NCBI RefSeq assembly: GCF_003762925.1
Contig: NZ_RJUK01000003.1
Coordinates: 124,001-188,000, forward strand
Length of the DNA: 64,000 nucleotides
DNA from: Marinimicrobium koreense
GTDB taxonomy: Bacteria > Pseudomonadota > Gammaproteobacteria > Pseudomonadales > Cellvibrionaceae
Direction: 5' to 3'
Position numbers and translations under genes: made by a program. Under the pieces are notes generated by a model. That model saw only the letters and a list, made by a program, of their open reading frames with translations. It ran no database searches and was not told the origin of the DNA. Positions within the stretch are counted from its first letter, which is position 1. Every line of letters starts with the position of its first letter. Of the stretch, positions 8,332 to 18,004 are shown in pieces.

Positions 8332-9372
8332 ATGACAGAAACCCCACACCCAGATGAATTCTTCCCACCCCACCACCGCCAAGGCCTATTCTACTCCTCA
8401 GCCTGGCTAGAAGCCTGGCAAGAAGCCTACGGCAACCACCCCGCCATCAAACTGCATCCCGAAGCGGGCCTTTATACCTACCCACAAAAACTCAAAGGAC
8501 TTCTGCCAGTCCGAAGCGCCACCCCGATCGGCGCCACCTCTCCCGGAACCCGCAGCATCCGGGCCGAATACCTGGTTTTGTCTGGTGCCGAAACCGTGTT
8601 GGAGGCGCAACAATTCCTGGAAAAATTGACGGCCGAAAAGAACTGGCACCAACTCTGCTTCCCCGATATACCCGAAGGCTCCCCGGAGTTCGAAGCCATT
8701 CAGACCGCAGCGAGGAATCTGGGATTACAAGTGCGAGAACAAGAACGCAACACGGCTTTTGCTGTCGATCTGAGCGTCGGGGGATTTGAAAGTTACCTGA
8801 CAGGCCTTGGGAAAAACACCCGGCTAAAGCTTTTCAACCGACGCAAGAAGCTCGAGGAAGCCGGACAGGTCGAACTCGAAAACTGGTGGCCCGACCGGCG
8901 AAACGCCTTTTACGAACTTCTCAACCAGTTCCACCAGAAACGGTGGGGGAAACCGTGCTATCACGGCCGCAACCAGACATTCATTGAAGACCTGCTGACC
9001 CGGCTCGACCAAGCTGGAGCACACGTCGATCTATCGGTCATCACCCTTGACGGAGAGCCGGTGTCAACAACGCTGGATATCGCCGCTCAGGGGCGCTGTT
9101 ACAACCTTCAGGCAGGGTATGCAGAAGACCTTGTGAAAAACGTCTCGCTTGGCACCCTGCACCTTGGCTACCAGATCGAGAAAGCGTTTCAGGCCAAGTA
9201 CGACCACTATGACTTCATGGCGGGTGAAGGTAAAAACACGCAATATAAGGCCTCCCTCGCCAACTGCCACGCCGACCTGATCACCCTAATGCTGGTTCGA
9301 CACCCCCTGCTCAAACTGGCCTATCGCTTACAGGACAGACTGTCGAAGCCTACGACTATGGAAGGTGCTTGA
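8332..9372 (+). CDS. FemAB/GNAT-like acyltransferase, polysaccharide-locus type
   Basis: A cytoplasmic protein of 346 residues with the split GNAT fold seen in BioF2/CelD/FemAB-like proteins. Visible hallmarks are a basic helix after mid-protein (NTRLKLFNRRKKLEE) and the C-terminal motif YDHYDFMAGEGKNTQYK, which resembles the conserved DF-GE-YK segment of this superfamily. Such proteins transfer acyl or aminoacyl groups to sugars or peptides; the substrate here is unknown. I start it at ATG 8332, beyond the REP palindrome. It ends convergently with the next gene, overlapping by 17 bases. Four further FemAB/GNAT-like genes occur in the window. Confidence 0.8.
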   Translation: MTETPHPDEFFPPHHRQGLFYSSAWLEAWQEAYGNHPAIKLHPEAGLYTYPQKLKGLLPVRSATPIGATSPGTRSIRAEYLVLSGAETVLEAQQFLEKLTAEKNWHQLCFPDIPEGSPEFEAIQTAARNLGLQVREQERNTAFAVDLSVGGFESYLTGLGKNTRLKLFNRRKKLEEAGQVELENWWPDRRNAFYELLNQFHQKRWGKPCYHGRNQTFIEDLLTRLDQAGAHVDLSVITLDGEPVSTTLDIAAQGRCYNLQAGYAEDLVKNVSLGTLHLGYQIEKAFQAKYDHYDFMAGEGKNTQYKASLANCHADLITLMLVRHPLLKLAYRLQDRLSKPTTMEGA

Positions 9373-10714
9373 CGATCGGAGGGCCCACCAACCGGCTCAA
9401 CCATACCGGCATTCGCTTCCAGAGTGCGATCATCAGACGGAACTTCGGGTTATCCGGGTTCAATTCCGGCGGCTTTGAGTGATCCGGCGTAATGTAGTAC
9501 CAGTGATGCTCATAGGGCTTCGCGCCCCACTGCTTCTTGAAATGGTAGGTACCCGCACCCCGCGTTGATCGGCCAAAATCAAAAAACTCATAGCCTTCGG
9601 AAACGGCATAGTCGAGTATCTGGCGGTACATCCACATATTGGTGTTCAACGCGTTGGCCGGTCTGATGGTTGATGCCCAGGGGATCTCCAGCATTGGGCC
9701 ATGCCCGAGCAGAAAGCCGGCCGACACAGCCCGCCCCCTGACCTTGACCACCACCAGGGTTGCCGCCAGGCCGGGCTCAGAGAGCACATTGGCGAACCAA
9801 CTCTTGGCGTACACCGGCGTCCCCAGATCCCGCATGTTTCGAGCGAAGACCCGGTAAAAGTCATCTAGGAGCTCCAAACCACCAAAGGCAACCGTAGGAT
9901 GGTGCTCCTCAGCTTTTTTGGATTGTGCCCGCACCTTACTACCCAGCTGCCGGTCCAAGGCCTCGAGCGTTTCAGGCAGAGGCAACACCATAGATACCTT
10001 TCTATCGCTACTATTGGGCCATAGTCCATCCTGCATGGTTCGCACCTCTATGTGCGTCAATTGCTCCTGATGAGCTACCTTCTGCAACCCGGTTAACAGC
10101 GCCTTCGCCACATTCCAGTAAGGACTTAATACTCCACCATAATTAAAATACGGAACTGAAACGGCAAACCGACCAAACAGCCGACTCGAAAAGAACGTCA
10201 GAGGAACGCCACCAACGATACGCCCCTCCGGGGTCATTGCCACCCAAATTCGAGTGGGGTGCCCAAAAGACTTCTGAATAAGACCGCCCCAGGAACGATG
10301 CATATAAAGTGGTGCTGCGGTTTCGTCTCTTACAAACTGAAACCAGGCGTCATACTCTTCACTATTGAGCTCTCTCAACTGAAAAGGCTGAGTATACTCT
10401 GACTCGTTCGATATACGATAAAAGGGGGGAGCTTTCGTTTCCTGGTACGCTTGCACTGCAGGCTGCGATCGGGACGGTTTCAGTGCATCCTCGACCGCTT
10501 TTATACGCTCAGAAACCGCTGTCATATCGGCGATCAAAGCCTCGCGTTGGTCGCTATCGGGCTCGACCGATTTAAAACCTCTGGCGATTTCCGCTTTTCT
10601 TGATTTCAGTGCTTTCAACTCTGCTTTTAATACCTTTGAGTCAGTTGAAAGGCCCACCCCAGAATGGCAAGCCGTACCGAGTTGACTCACAGTATCTGAT
10701 TCCCTCGACGTCAT
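9356..10714 (-). CDS. FemAB family XrtA/PEP-CTERM system-associated protein
   Basis: A 452-residue protein. The first about 90 residues are a predicted coiled-coil-like charged segment (KAELKALKSRKAEIARGFK). A double GNAT-type FemAB domain fills the rest, ending with YEFFDFGRSTRGAGTYHFKK, a strongly conserved signature of the FemAB subfamily that travels with exosortase A loci. An acyl or aminoacyl transfer to a surface polymer is the likely role; the substrate is not known even for the family. It is last in a four-gene minus-strand operon with two polysaccharide deacetylases and an ATP-grasp enzyme. GAGGA precedes ATG 10714. Confidence 0.88.
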   Translation of the reverse strand: MTSRESDTVSQLGTACHSGVGLSTDSKVLKAELKALKSRKAEIARGFKSVEPDSDQREALIADMTAVSERIKAVEDALKPSRSQPAVQAYQETKAPPFYRISNESEYTQPFQLRELNSEEYDAWFQFVRDETAAPLYMHRSWGGLIQKSFGHPTRIWVAMTPEGRIVGGVPLTFFSSRLFGRFAVSVPYFNYGGVLSPYWNVAKALLTGLQKVAHQEQLTHIEVRTMQDGLWPNSSDRKVSMVLPLPETLEALDRQLGSKVRAQSKKAEEHHPTVAFGGLELLDDFYRVFARNMRDLGTPVYAKSWFANVLSEPGLAATLVVVKVRGRAVSAGFLLGHGPMLEIPWASTIRPANALNTNMWMYRQILDYAVSEGYEFFDFGRSTRGAGTYHFKKQWGAKPYEHHWYYITPDHSKPPELNPDNPKFRLMIALWKRMPVWLSRLVGPPIVKHLP

Positions 10715-10731
10715 AGTGTCCTCATACGGGC

Positions 10732-11739
10732 TTACACCGGAAGCTTGCTACGCAGCGCCTCGATCCAGGACGCATACCGCATAAACTGATCAAAGTCGCC
10801 AGGAAACCCTATACGCGCAACTCTGTACGGATTCCTCCTGATATCCTTCAAGTAAGACGTCTGGGATATTGTGCTTACAGCACCGCGATAATGTGCCATT
10901 CTCACCATAAGCTCGTGGTTTCGGCTGAAGTCTTGAGTGGTACCCGACGGATAACAGAATATCTGAGAGGGGCTCTGAAGCTCCTCCTTTAATCGTGCCT
11001 TGGAATAGACCAGCTCCTCCGATATCCTCCCTGGGTTCATTGCGCTAAGAACGAAGTGAGAACGAGCATGTGAACCAATAGTCACGCCAGCCTTTTCTGC
11101 TTCTCGCAATTGATCCCAGCTCGCAGGAAGGTAGTCTTCTGGCGCAGAGAAGGGCGTTTCAACATCCAGGGCTGCGCTGATACGATCAACAAACTCAGGA
11201 ATATCTGAAGATTGGATTTTCTTGGCGTAAGCACTCAGAAGTCGCCTGGAATGCACACGATCCTTTACCGAATCCAGTTTTAGTGGTATCTCGCTGCCTT
11301 GCATAACAACTGATGCTTCTCTGAGGCGGCTATTTCTTATCAGAAAGCTTATCTTCGCGTCCCAGGGCCAATCCTTTCCATCGATGAAATCCGTAATAAC
11401 AAACAGAGTGGGTTTTGCGTCGTATTTCAACAACACGGGTATCAACCTGGTCACCTGATCGGAATACCCGTCATCGAGTGTAAAGCACAACGTAGGCCGC
11501 TTTATCCGTTGACCTTGCACCGCCCGGTCGATCAGGTCATCCAGTGCAATAAAATCGTATTTTTGCTTTACCGCAAACTGAAGACACTCTTCAAGCAGCT
11601 TTTCTGAGGTTCCATGGTACGACCGGTCCCCCGGTAGGGGACGATGCAACATGAATATCGTTACATAAGGTCCTGAGAGCGCGGAAAAACATCTCTCCAA
11701 CCCACGACTGGTCATTGCCCGGCGAATCCATCTGTTCAT
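10732..11739 (-). CDS. Polysaccharide deacetylase (NodB/CE4 family)
   Basis: A 335-residue NodB-fold hydrolase. Motif 1 is LCFTLDDGYSD (the TFDDG motif with Leu for Phe, catalytic Asp pair intact) and motif 2 is GSHARSH (metal-binding His-x3-His). It probably removes N-acetyl groups from hexosamines of the exopolysaccharide or an intermediate. There is no signal peptide; the N-terminus has a basic stretch and a hydrophobic segment, so cytoplasmic or membrane-associated action is possible. AAAGG precedes ATG 11739. It lies 17 bases upstream of the FemAB gene and 36 bases downstream of a second deacetylase, which it resembles only at the domain level. Confidence 0.9.
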   Translation of the reverse strand: MNRWIRRAMTSRGLERCFSALSGPYVTIFMLHRPLPGDRSYHGTSEKLLEECLQFAVKQKYDFIALDDLIDRAVQGQRIKRPTLCFTLDDGYSDQVTRLIPVLLKYDAKPTLFVITDFIDGKDWPWDAKISFLIRNSRLREASVVMQGSEIPLKLDSVKDRVHSRRLLSAYAKKIQSSDIPEFVDRISAALDVETPFSAPEDYLPASWDQLREAEKAGVTIGSHARSHFVLSAMNPGRISEELVYSKARLKEELQSPSQIFCYPSGTTQDFSRNHELMVRMAHYRGAVSTISQTSYLKDIRRNPYRVARIGFPGDFDQFMRYASWIEALRSKLPV

Positions 11740-11775
11740 AACAACCGCCTTTATCCGAACCAGATACGTATCAGT

Positions 11776-12792
11776 TTAAACCCAACCGGAAATCCTTGCT
11801 CCAAAAAGTCGTCGATTACTGGCGATATCTTCGTGAATGCCGATTCTGGTCAGCTCGTGCCTGTTGGCCGAGCGGTTAAGGTTGATACCCCTTCGAGTGG
11901 TAACCGCCGCTCTGTAGTGGGTTCGTACCATATCCAGCGCTTCCTGGTTATAGTCGCCATTTGGGAAGCAGAATAGATCAATACTGTCACCCGTCTCGCG
12001 CTGCAACTTCCGTTTGCTATCAACAATCTCATATTCCATATCCGGTAAAGTAACCGAAGAGGTGAGCCGACGGTGAGTATTGGTATGTGACCCCACAGTC
12101 ACAAGTCCCGAGCCCCTCATCTCATTGAGTTGCTGCCAGCCCATGAGCGCACACCCCAAGTGCTCACCACAGTACTTACGCCAGCCAATAGACTCCAAAG
12201 CGTGAAATATATCCAAATCCGTATGCGCTTTCAGTGCTTTTATCACCGAAGCGACCTGATCTCCGCTTACCCGCCCTGATACAGGATCACACGAAGAGAG
12301 GGCACTCCTTAATACTGCGTTATCCCGCATCGCGCCTATGCCGTCGCAGAACATCAGCCCAACAATGATGTTTGGCCAGAACTGGAAATCAGTTCCTATC
12401 TTGTCGGCTACCGCAAACAGAGTGGCGGGAGCAGACTCTTCCTTCAATATCGGAAAAGCGTATTCGTAGTTGTCCAGCCAGCCATCATCAAACGTGACCG
12501 CACAGGCTTTCTGGGGTAACGGCTCATCGTTATCTTTCGCATTTACCCAGTCCGCGAGCGACACAAGGTCAAAGTGTCTCTTCAGCTCTCTCAAATGCAT
12601 CTGAAACGTTTCGGGCTGAACGACCATACCCGGCTCTTCCAGGGAAAACCGTCGATCGTCTCGCGGTAGGACACGGTGGTACATCAAGATCCATAGACGA
12701 CCTGATAAGACCGGATTCCGATGAGGACCCAGCGTGTTCGCCATGGACCTTATACCCGCCTTGAGCAGACCTTTGATGACCAGACTCCTCAC
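11776..12792 (-). CDS. Polysaccharide deacetylase (NodB/CE4 family)
   Basis: A 338-residue NodB-fold protein. Motif 1 AVTFDDGWLDNY and motif 2 GSHTNTH are canonical, so zinc-dependent deacetylation is expected. The first codon would be GTG at 12792, only 4 bases after the upstream ATP-grasp stop. An ATG at 12744 with AAGG upstream is an alternative that removes 16 residues. It is the second gene of the minus-strand operon 13972-9356. Two deacetylases in tandem suggest two positions or two substrates. Confidence 0.9.
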   Translation of the reverse strand: MRSLVIKGLLKAGIRSMANTLGPHRNPVLSGRLWILMYHRVLPRDDRRFSLEEPGMVVQPETFQMHLRELKRHFDLVSLADWVNAKDNDEPLPQKACAVTFDDGWLDNYEYAFPILKEESAPATLFAVADKIGTDFQFWPNIIVGLMFCDGIGAMRDNAVLRSALSSCDPVSGRVSGDQVASVIKALKAHTDLDIFHALESIGWRKYCGEHLGCALMGWQQLNEMRGSGLVTVGSHTNTHRRLTSSVTLPDMEYEIVDSKRKLQRETGDSIDLFCFPNGDYNQEALDMVRTHYRAAVTTRRGINLNRSANRHELTRIGIHEDIASNRRLFGARISGWV

Positions 12793-12796
12793 TGAA

Positions 12797-13972
12797 TCAA
12801 TGACCCAGTAATTGCTTTATATATTGTTGAAACTCAAATTTTGCCGGCCCCATGTCATCGAGACGGTTGATCTCATGACGACACCGTCTACCCTGGGGGG
12901 CAATAAACTGCAGCAGTCTACGGAGCTTCGACGAAAAGGAACGTTCCCCACGCCAGTATAAATACAAGCTATCGAGGTCTCCAAGAAGCCATCGCAACCG
13001 CTGCCCCACCACATACTCATCGGGAAAAGTGGCTGTCCTGTCCTGACTCTCAATCTGCCATAACCAGAGCGGGAAGTCGACACCAGAATCAACCGCCAAT
13101 TGCAGCGACCCCCAGAATCGAGTATTCACTTCCATCAGATAGGGTATTCCATCGTCAGTTACTCTGAACTCAACCATGGCAACACCGTGCCACCCCACGC
13201 TGTCGAGCAATTTTACAGAAAACTCTTTCAACTCTGAATCAACGGATACACTCTCACTGAGAACGCTCACACCACCCTCTGGGGGCTTCTCTCGCAAACG
13301 ACGATGTGCAAAGAAGCTGACCGCCCTTCCCCGATCGTACAGACAAAAAACGCCAGCTCCTTTTCCAGGAATGTATTCCTGAAGCAAGAATGGCTGCGTA
13401 TCCAGATAGGGAGACAACCGAAGCTCTCTTTCAAGATCCTCTTTCGAGTATAGAACGCGGACCCGGGTAGAAATCCAACCACCACCGACATACACCTTTG
13501 AGAGGCAAGGTTTCAGAACCAAAGGAAAATCCAGCGCGTCGATATCAAGCTGCTGAGCACTGTGGTATCTGCGGGACTCGGGGCACCGCAACCCCAGCTC
13601 GTTCGCTCGCTTGACCAGCTCACCCTTGTCTGCCAAGGACATGAGAACGTCATAATCGACAAACGGGTATAATGTAGGACCGAGCCGCACGCGATTGATC
13701 AGCAACAACTGGCTGGTAATTTCTGTGACGGGCAGAACCATATCGAAGGGAACTTCTGTCAATAAATTCGACAGCCAATCGACAAAGGCAGAGGGCTCCT
13801 TCTCAGAGCTGGGGCACTGATAATATTGATGGCTATAACGCGAGCAGCCGGCCAATGACCGAGGGAGTGCATCCGCAGTGCTCACCTCTATACCGGCCTT
13901 GCCAAGAGAACGGGTAACCGCAAGCGCACTGCGTTGTGCGGCGTCCAATACCAGAACACGATTAAAAGTCAC
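12797..13972 (-). CDS. ATP-grasp family carboxylate-amine ligase-like protein
   Basis: ATP-grasp enzymes join a carboxylate to an amine or thiol through an acyl-phosphate. An N-terminal Rossmann-like part (RVLVLDAAQRSALAVTRSLG) leads into the ATP-grasp core with LQEYIPGKGAG and the Mg/ATP-binding motif LMEVNTRFWGS. I chose GTG 13972 because the conserved N-terminus begins there with AAGGAA upstream. The frame is open to an ATG at 14092, but the added 40 residues are Cys-rich and unlike the family, and they would consume the divergent promoter space. First gene of the operon with two deacetylases and a FemAB protein. An amide-linked substituent made here and transferred by FemAB is an attractive inference. 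Confidence 0.85.
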   Translation of the reverse strand: MTFNRVLVLDAAQRSALAVTRSLGKAGIEVSTADALPRSLAGCSRYSHQYYQCPSSEKEPSAFVDWLSNLLTEVPFDMVLPVTEITSQLLLINRVRLGPTLYPFVDYDVLMSLADKGELVKRANELGLRCPESRRYHSAQQLDIDALDFPLVLKPCLSKVYVGGGWISTRVRVLYSKEDLERELRLSPYLDTQPFLLQEYIPGKGAGVFCLYDRGRAVSFFAHRRLREKPPEGGVSVLSESVSVDSELKEFSVKLLDSVGWHGVAMVEFRVTDDGIPYLMEVNTRFWGSLQLAVDSGVDFPLWLWQIESQDRTATFPDEYVVGQRLRWLLGDLDSLYLYWRGERSFSSKLRRLLQFIAPQGRRCRHEINRLDDMGPAKFEFQQYIKQLLGH

Positions 13973-14109
13973 GGGCTTACTACTTTCCTTAGGTTTAACA
14001 CCGAAGTGGCTAATACAACAGGGGACCTCAGCATCGCAAATGGCGCTAGCCGCAAGGACACCTTTTATAGTAAATTGAAACCCGGAATACACCGGTCAGG
14101 CTCCCTGGA

Positions 14110-15297
14110 ATGATAAACCAAAAACCCACAATATTACACGCCATTGATACGACTGGACCCGGAGGTGCTGAGACAGTTTTCCTGGATCTCGCTCAGCATC
14201 TGGCTATTGAAGGCTACGGCACGATAGCCATTATCAAGGGACCAGGCTGGGTGGAGGACCAACTCAAAAGTCGGAACATTCCCTACCTCATCGTCAAACC
14301 CGAAGGGTTTCTTTCTCTGAAATACTATTGGAGGCTGTTCCAGATCCTGCGCGAACAGCAGGTTGCGCTTATACAGGCTCACCTACTTGGCTCAACCCTT
14401 ACTTATTCACTCTTGTCCTTTATACGGCGCATTCCGCTGGTAGCCACCATCCACGGAAAAGTCGATGTGAACCCCAACGAACGCCGGGTTTACCTGAAGA
14501 ACCGCATCATGCGTGCCGGTGTTGATAGACTGGTAGCCGTTAGCGAAGATCTCGCTCAGTATATTGAGCAGCGAGGATTATTTCATAAAGATGCGATCCG
14601 CATTATTTACAACGGGATACAGGTCGATAGGTACCGAAGAACCACCCAGCAGACGATCAAGCAAAGTCTAGGCCTCCCACGTGATGCGATCCTTGTTGGG
14701 AGCCTTGGAAACGTCAGACCGGCCAAAGCCTATGATGTTTTGATTTCTGCAGCCAAATCAGTGATAGCGCATAATCCCAAGGTTCACTTTGTCATTGCAG
14801 GCCATCAAAAAGCCAAACTGATGGAAGAGCTCAACCGGAAAATGGAAGCAACCAATGTCCAGAGCAACGTCCATTTTATCGGCTTCCACTCAGACACCGC
14901 TGAATTTCTGGGACAAGTCGATTATTTTGCACTATCGTCGTCATCGGAAGGCTTCTCTATCGCAACAATAGAAGCAATGGCAACAGGGCTGCCCATCATT
15001 GCCACAAAATGTGGCGGACCAGAGGAAATCATTAGACACAACGAAACCGGATGCCTAGTTAACACAAATTCGCCCGAAGAATTAGCTGACGCAATCATCA
15101 CTCTCATTGAGGATCCCGAAACCGGTGAGCGATGGGCGAATACAGGTAAGGATGCTGTCAGGAAAGTATTCTCCCTTGAGAAATCTCTTCAGGAGTACAG
15201 ACTGATCTACCAGTCTTTACTTCACAGCCCTCGGTCGAGATTGTCATCCAGGAAAGCAGGGGCTTCTGATGTTATCGCAGATCAAAGGAATCGCTAA
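14110..15297 (+). CDS. Glycosyltransferase family 4
   Basis: A 395-residue GT-B fold retaining glycosyltransferase. The N-terminal domain opens with HAIDTTGPGGAETVFLDL, including the Gly-Gly-Ala-Glu nucleotide-sugar loop. The C-terminal domain has the E-x7-E motif (SEGFSIATIEAMATGLPIIAT). It is cytoplasmic and presumably extends the lipid-linked repeat unit; donor and acceptor are unknown. It starts a plus-strand operon with a tyrosine phosphatase and an O-antigen-ligase-like protein and is divergent from the ATP-grasp gene. Confidence 0.93.
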   Translation: MINQKPTILHAIDTTGPGGAETVFLDLAQHLAIEGYGTIAIIKGPGWVEDQLKSRNIPYLIVKPEGFLSLKYYWRLFQILREQQVALIQAHLLGSTLTYSLLSFIRRIPLVATIHGKVDVNPNERRVYLKNRIMRAGVDRLVAVSEDLAQYIEQRGLFHKDAIRIIYNGIQVDRYRRTTQQTIKQSLGLPRDAILVGSLGNVRPAKAYDVLISAAKSVIAHNPKVHFVIAGHQKAKLMEELNRKMEATNVQSNVHFIGFHSDTAEFLGQVDYFALSSSSEGFSIATIEAMATGLPIIATKCGGPEEIIRHNETGCLVNTNSPEELADAIITLIEDPETGERWANTGKDAVRKVFSLEKSLQEYRLIYQSLLHSPRSRLSSRKAGASDVIADQRNR

Positions 15298-15312
15298 AAT
15301 GGACCACGAATC

Positions 15313-15873
15313 GTGTTAAAAAGATTAGACCAGAAAATCAAAAACTCCTTTGGATCAAAGAAGGGGATGGCCAGAGCCATCTGGCACTATAGTTCGATGA
15401 TGCTTGGAAAGTATCGACCTTACCAGAGTGTCGATTTCGACTCAGTTGAACGCCTCGTATTTATTTGCGCAGGGAACATATGCAGAAGCCCTCTGGCGGA
15501 AGCGGTGGCCAACAGCATGGGATTTCCCTCAGTGTCCTACGGCCTGCACTGCAGAGGAGGAGACCCGGCTGACCCTAGAGCACGGTCTTTTGCAGAGTCT
15601 ATCAGCTTAGATCTTTCCCTGCACATAACAAGAAACTTCCAGGATTATACATACCAATCAGGTGATTTGATCGTTGGCATGGAACCCAGCCACTTGGCCG
15701 CACTAAGAGACAGGGAAATTCCACCTACAACAACCATTACATTGGCGGGTTTATGGCTGCCGAAAGCTAAGCCCTACATACATGACCCACACAACACCTG
15801 CGATATGTTTTTTGACCGGTGTGAGCGCGAAGTTGCTCTGTCTGCCATGCATCTATCCTCTAGGGCATCGTAG
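15313..15873 (+). CDS. Low-molecular-weight protein tyrosine phosphatase
   Basis: A 186-residue protein, longer than the usual 150 because of about 45 extra N-terminal residues. The active-site loop C-x5-R is present as ICAGNICRSPLAEA (Cys52, Arg58). The general-acid region is recognisable as IHDPHNTCDMFFDRC (DP motif). Such phosphatases reverse the action of bacterial tyrosine kinases on capsule assembly proteins. Start is GTG 15313, 15 bases after the preceding gene. The only kinase-like candidate in the window, at 40302-41126, lacks the Walker A lysine, so the partner is unclear. Marks the start of the AT-richer segment. Confidence 0.88.
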   Translation: MLKRLDQKIKNSFGSKKGMARAIWHYSSMMLGKYRPYQSVDFDSVERLVFICAGNICRSPLAEAVANSMGFPSVSYGLHCRGGDPADPRARSFAESISLDLSLHITRNFQDYTYQSGDLIVGMEPSHLAALRDREIPPTTTITLAGLWLPKAKPYIHDPHNTCDMFFDRCEREVALSAMHLSSRAS

Positions 15874-15876
15874 ATC

Positions 15877-17109
15877 ATGCAGGAGCTGTATTTTCTAAAG
15901 GTAAAACCTTTATGGAATCAATTCTGGAAGGAAGGTTTTTCTTTCTGGATGATATGTGGATATCTGTTCTTCGAATATGTCAGACCACAAAGCATCGTAC
16001 CGTCGATAAATTTCTTACCTTGGACATCCATTCTCATTCTATTATCAGCATTAGGGTTGTTGTTCGACAGCAATAGAAAATGGGTTTCTGATCGGCTCAA
16101 CAAATGGATTATCGCTTTCTATCTTGTAATACTGGTTTCCACATACACAGGTTACAACACAGCAATCTCCAGACATTATTTAGAGTTCTTCTATACGTGG
16201 CTAATAATATACTTCCTCATAATTAACACGGTAACGACAAAAGAACGATTTTATATTTTCCTGCTTATCTTCCTTCTTGCAAGCTTTAAGCTTTCATCTC
16301 ATGGAGCCCAAGTTTGGGTGTCGAGAGGGTTTGGCTTTACAAAGTGGGGCATTACTGGACCAAGAGGTTTTTTTGGCAATTCAGGCGAGCTTAGCATCCA
16401 GATGTTAGTTTTTTTCCCTGTTGCGTATTATCTCTTTATAGCGCTGAAAGATTATGTAAAACCTTGGGAAAAGTTTATTTTACTATTATTCATAATAACA
16501 CCTGTTATGACAATATTGGGCGCAAGCTCTAGAGGCGCGCAGCTAGCACTGTCAATTCAATGTATTGTTATGTTTTACAAGCAAATATTTAGAGTCAAAG
16601 TTCTTTTAGGAATTTCGATATCAGTGCTTGTCGTCATGTCTTTGCTTCCAGAAGAGCAGAAAGAACGCTTTAGGACTATGGGAGATGACAAGACCTCGGA
16701 GCAACGGATCCTCTATTGGACAAACGGCATCGAAATGATAAAAGATCATCCATTTTTTGGAGTAGGATTCTTTAATTTCGTGCCATACTACGAAAGATAT
16801 TATTACGGTGACATGCTATATCCGGAAGCCGAGCTACCTCATAACATATTCATTCAGGTTGGAACCGATACCGGATTAGTAGGTCTTTTTATCTACATCG
16901 TCATGCTATCAAGATTTTTATTGAAGAAGAAGGCGACTGGAAACTCCAAAGACGACATTTTCTTCCTAAATATACAAAAGGGAATATCAATAGGAATACT
17001 CGGGTTTGTCGTGGCCGGCCAGTTTGTCAGCGTTGTTTACTATCCCTTTATGTGGATAGGCCTAGCCCTTTATGTTTCGCTCCAAAACTGTTTTAGAAAG
17101 GAGATTTAA
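15877..17109 (+). CDS. O-antigen ligase/polymerase-like membrane protein, exosortase A-associated type
   Basis: A 410-residue integral membrane protein with about ten hydrophobic helices and one large periplasmic loop near residues 255-320 (GDDKTSEQRILYWTNGIEMI, then HNIFIQVGTDTGLVG). This matches the Wzy_C/WaaL fold. The opening (FWMICGYLFFEYVRPQSI) resembles the putative O-glycosylation ligases found next to exosortase A. The protein could polymerise repeat units or transfer glycan to PEP-CTERM proteins. It follows the phosphatase by 3 bases and ends one base before a convergent glycosyltransferase. Base composition is clearly AT-rich. Confidence 0.85.
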   Translation: MQELYFLKVKPLWNQFWKEGFSFWMICGYLFFEYVRPQSIVPSINFLPWTSILILLSALGLLFDSNRKWVSDRLNKWIIAFYLVILVSTYTGYNTAISRHYLEFFYTWLIIYFLIINTVTTKERFYIFLLIFLLASFKLSSHGAQVWVSRGFGFTKWGITGPRGFFGNSGELSIQMLVFFPVAYYLFIALKDYVKPWEKFILLLFIITPVMTILGASSRGAQLALSIQCIVMFYKQIFRVKVLLGISISVLVVMSLLPEEQKERFRTMGDDKTSEQRILYWTNGIEMIKDHPFFGVGFFNFVPYYERYYYGDMLYPEAELPHNIFIQVGTDTGLVGLFIYIVMLSRFLLKKKATGNSKDDIFFLNIQKGISIGILGFVVAGQFVSVVYYPFMWIGLALYVSLQNCFRKEI

Positions 17110-17110
17110 A

Positions 17111-18004
17111 TTAGTTGTTTCTAGTCAAAACTTTTTCAAAAATTCCTTTTATCCTACTCACTTTTAAATCAAGTGGTGCGGGGTATATCAAGAATGACTT
17201 GGCCATATACCAGAGTGCTAAAGATTTATTCTCTTTCCACTGAAGAGTAAATAAATAATAATACAGCCATGCGTCTGCTTTTATTCTCAAATATCTTTCC
17301 GGAATTCGCCTGTTAATCTCCTTCCTACATCTATATATCACGTCAAAATCAACGCCTTTCCGAGCTGTCTTGTGGATACGGATGGTACATAAAACTTCTC
17401 TGATCATTAAAATTCGATACTTTCGAGACACCTTTATCCAGAAATCCCTATCTTCACCCCGGGACAGACTATTATCAAACCCCCCCAGTTCGTTAAAAAC
17501 ACTTCGTCTTATTAATTCATTTGATCCGCTTCCTGGCATATGAACCTTTATACAAAGTTCGCTGTACTTGATCTCTTCATTGGGTATAGTTTCCTTCCAA
17601 AAATTATTTCCAAACTCATCTATGTAATCACAGCCACCACCAACAATGGCGACGGACTGATCAGATTCCTCCATTAATGCCACCTGCCGCTCAAGCTTAT
17701 TGGGATACCATAAGTCATCATCGTCCAATATGGCGATATACTTCCCTCTGGCGTAACTCACACCAATATTCTTTGCCGTAGGTGGATTTGAACCTCCATT
17801 TTTAAAGAGTTTTATTCTGCTACCGTATAGATTCTCTAAATAATCATAGGTACCATCGGTAGACCCATCGTCAATAACTATAATTTCATAATCTTTGAAA
17901 GTCTGGGACAATACAGATTCTAACGCTTCGGTGACCCAAATCTTTCTATTTACGGTTGGGATTACTACTGAAACTAGAGGGTTAGGATCCTTGTTTTCTT
18001 TCAT
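17111..18004 (-). CDS. Glycosyltransferase family 2
   Basis: A 297-residue GT-A fold enzyme with VSVVIPTVNR at the start, the nucleotide-binding motif DDGSTDGT and the metal-binding ILDDDDLW. A GEDRDFW motif in the acceptor region completes the pattern. I start it at ATG 18004 because GGAG lies 9 bases upstream. The frame is open 36 codons further, but that part has a hydrophobic, unlike-family sequence. AT-rich. Contains a run of seven C (17480-17486) within the coding region. It ends one base from the convergent O-ligase-like gene. Confidence 0.92.
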   Translation of the reverse strand: MKENKDPNPLVSVVIPTVNRKIWVTEALESVLSQTFKDYEIIVIDDGSTDGTYDYLENLYGSRIKLFKNGGSNPPTAKNIGVSYARGKYIAILDDDDLWYPNKLERQVALMEESDQSVAIVGGGCDYIDEFGNNFWKETIPNEEIKYSELCIKVHMPGSGSNELIRRSVFNELGGFDNSLSRGEDRDFWIKVSRKYRILMIREVLCTIRIHKTARKGVDFDVIYRCRKEINRRIPERYLRIKADAWLYYYLFTLQWKENKSLALWYMAKSFLIYPAPLDLKVSRIKGIFEKVLTRNN

